This document shows positions 62,589-64,000 of a DNA stretch of 64,000 bases, piece after piece. The notes beneath the pieces were generated by a model that searched no databases, had not been told where the DNA came from, and saw nothing but the letters and a program-made list of their open reading frames with translations. The stretch's first letter is position 1; each line of letters begins with the position of its first letter. Location of the stretch: positions 1,240,001-1,304,000 of the forward strand of contig NZ_AZUI01000001.1 in the NCBI RefSeq assembly GCF_000526995.1, read 5' to 3'. Origin of the DNA: Lacrimispora indolis DSM 755 (GTDB taxonomy: Bacteria; Bacillota; Clostridia; Lachnospirales; Lachnospiraceae). Both the position numbers and the translations under genes were made by a program.

Positions 62589-63293
62589 TCAGTCGTAGGT
62601 TGTCATCATGCCCTTAATCCTGGCCCCCTGTGTAATGGCAAATGCCTTGGCATAAACCTTACCGACTACCACAGAGCTTCCTCCCAGGTGAATGGTCTCT
62701 TCCGCTTTAATATCCCCCTCGCTGATCCCTTCACTGAAAACATTGGACGCCGTAATATCTCCCTTGATCCGTCCTCCGGGGCCCATGTCCAGGCGTTTAT
62801 TCACGGTTAAGTTTCCGTTTACCTCGCCTTCCACTCTCACATTCAAGCCGGAAACATCTCCGGTCACACGGCCCATGACCAAAACGTCACCTCTGCAGTC
62901 CACACTTCCGGTTACCTGGCCGAAAATGTTCAAATCAGACTGGGTGGCAATATCTCCGTTTACAATCATATCCTCCGTAATTACCGCCACCTTGGAAGAC
63001 ACCTGGTTCATGGCCTCCACTGATAATGATTTCGTCTCCACCGTGTAGGAGGACACCTTACTGGTCTCAGCTGTCATGCGCATGGGATTGGGGTTTTGGA
63101 CGGAGTTATAAAATGAGTTTTGAACAGGATTTTGCGTCTGGTTTACAACCGCTTCCACATCCGGTCTCTCGTTCATCACAGCCTTGGGCTCCTCTTTGCC
63201 CTCCGGAATTTCGATCTCATCCTCAGCCTCCGAGGAATAACCCAGCAATTCATTGACAGCTTTTTTGAAATTGCTCTCTTGTCTTTTGATCAT
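62589..63293 (-). CDS. bactofilin-family polymer-forming protein
   Basis: 234 residues. Disordered, acidic N-terminal third, then a right-handed beta-helix bactofilin domain (about 100-230) with repeating short strands and Gly turns: VITEDMIVNGDIATQSDLNIFGQVTGSVDCRGDVLVMGRVTGDVSGLNVRVEGEVNGNLTVNKRLDMGPGGRIKGDITASNVF. Bactofilins form filaments that localise envelope enzymes; cotranscription with a VanY-type peptidase fits the known bactofilin-M23/M15 partnerships. Confidence 0.9.
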   Translation of the reverse strand: MIKRQESNFKKAVNELLGYSSEAEDEIEIPEGKEEPKAVMNERPDVEAVVNQTQNPVQNSFYNSVQNPNPMRMTAETSKVSSYTVETKSLSVEAMNQVSSKVAVITEDMIVNGDIATQSDLNIFGQVTGSVDCRGDVLVMGRVTGDVSGLNVRVEGEVNGNLTVNKRLDMGPGGRIKGDITASNVFSEGISEGDIKAEETIHLGGSSVVVGKVYAKAFAITQGARIKGMMTTYD

Positions 63294-63503
63294 ACGGCCT
63301 CCTTTGTATCAGTTTTTATATAATAACGCTGTATATCCGGTCTTTCACATACTGTAATATTATAATAAAATTTTATATTAAAGACAAGTAGAATCTGATA
63401 AAACTCTTACAAAATTCTTATATTTTCTTCCAAAATTTTTCATTTTGTTTCCTAAAATTTTAGATTACTTACTTTATTTCATTTAACCATTGTCTTTGTA
63501 ACC

Positions 63504-63542
63504 AAAAAACGCTGTCTCAGGGTTCTTCTTCCTCAGACAGCG
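63504..63542 (-). terminator. terminator of GH3 gene
   Basis: GCTGTCTGAGG pairs with CCTGAGACAGC (63510-63542), followed by TTTTTTGG on the minus strand, about 60 bases past the stop. The remaining bases 63294-63503 hold the bactofilin promoter region and no gene. Confidence 0.85.
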
Positions 63543-63600
63543 CAGCACCTTATTTTATGCAATTTTTTTATAATAATTCATTTTGTAACAACCCCAGGTA

Positions 63601-64000
63601 CTAAATGCAGCAAGTTTCCAAAACACCCCGCTGACCAACGGATACCGTCACCATTTCCGGCTCTTTTCCTGTAAGCTCCCGGCTCCGCCTATCAGGCTGC
63701 TGTGTTCCAACATACACCTGATATGTGCCGGTCTCCATTACCAGATCTCCCTGTTTATCTCGTAAAGCAAATGCTTTGTCAGAAAGCGTCACCTGCACTT
63801 CTCTTTCCTCCCCAGGCTCCAGCTCTGCTTTTAAGAATGCCTTCAGCTGGGCATTCGGCGTTTGGGGGGCACAGGACTTAACATATATCTGCAGGGTTTC
63901 CGCCCCCTTCATAAGGCCCTCATTCTTTAACACCGCTTTTATGGTAAGAGTATCGCCCTCCTGGATCCGTTCTTTGCTTAAAGCCACATCCTTTACGGAA
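63601..64000 (-). CDS. GH3 glycoside hydrolase, C-terminal Fn3-like domain, cut by window edge
   Basis: The frame is open to the right window edge (133 codons visible); a GTG at 63987 is internal, not the start. The sequence SVKDVALSKERIQEGDTLTIKAVLKNEGLMKGAETLQIYVKSCAP...LKAFLKAELEPGEEREVQVTLSDKAFALRD...ETGTYQVYVGTQQPD is the fibronectin-III-like domain that ends family 3 beta-glucosidases/xylosidases. Catalytic domains lie outside the window. Substrate unknown. Confidence 0.85.
   Translation of the reverse strand, partial: SVKDVALSKERIQEGDTLTIKAVLKNEGLMKGAETLQIYVKSCAPQTPNAQLKAFLKAELEPGEEREVQVTLSDKAFALRDKQGDLVMETGTYQVYVGTQQPDRRSRELTGKEPEMVTVSVGQRGVLETCCI

Overview
The window looks like a chromosomal segment of an anaerobic, spore-forming Firmicute of the Lachnospiraceae (Clostridium cluster XIVa; a Lacrimispora- or Hungatella-like genome would fit). 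The grounds are Gram-positive r-protein gene order, the sporulation genes spoIIID and sipL plus a CotS-like and a YtvI-like gene, choline-binding-type (CW) repeat surface proteins, a T-box-controlled short-form prolyl-tRNA synthetase, and a carboxyspermidine-type polyamine cluster. This placement is inference from gene content; no 16S gene is present. Nearly all genes are on the minus strand.

Layout. 1-5.2 kb: secreted surface proteins (a GLUG-type protein cut by the window edge, a decayed CW-repeat paralogue and a 771-residue CW-repeat protein). 5.2-7.2 kb: AT-rich gene-poor DNA with a degenerate tandem repeat. 7.2-8.8 kb: polysaccharide deacetylase and a cold-shock protein with a long structured leader. 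8.9-12.6 kb: rpmG-secE-nusG-rplK-rplA-rplJ-rplL with three visible control layers: a sigma-A promoter before rpmG, two sites resembling the 23S rRNA L1-binding site (one before rplK, one before rplA), and an L10-type leader with an attenuator before rplJ. rpoBC does not follow rplL. 12.8-18.3 kb: sugar/sugar-acid module (ManD-like dehydratase, two ABC permeases, binding protein, AraC regulator).

18.4-31.1 kb: envelope polysaccharide region. rfbABD makes dTDP-sugar (no rfbC here). Next to it is a MerR-methyltransferase fusion whose own promoter and the rfbA promoter share the same 19-bp-spacer dyad operator, suggesting co-regulation. Then come a BY-kinase/Wzz/PHP-phosphatase set, an unknown membrane protein, a CW-repeat protein, 2 kb of AT-rich DNA with an IS110-family remnant and a 16-bp tandem array, and a CpsE-like phosphoglycosyltransferase on the plus strand whose best start is followed by a stop at codon 3.

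31-50 kb: housekeeping genes (ComF, RecD2, MreB, ABC-F ATPase, phosphohexomutase, CCA-adding enzyme, ProS with T-box, RluA-type synthase, nitroreductase, hemolysin III family, GIY-YIG) mixed with sporulation-linked genes. 50-53 kb: sipL (with a sigma-E-like promoter embedded in the cysE terminator), cysE and a PrcB-like lipoprotein. 54-60.7 kb: six-gene polyamine operon speA-speE-CASDH-CASDC-aguA-aguB, from arginine via agmatine and carbamoylputrescine to putrescine, with two possible ways to spermidine. Its upstream region carries a candidate structured RNA and a terminator just before speA. 61-64 kb: spoIIID, a VanY-type carboxypeptidase, a bactofilin, and the 3' end of a GH3 glycosidase cut by the window edge.

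No rRNA, tRNA or CRISPR array was recognised. All assignments come from reading sequence and motifs; no database search was run.
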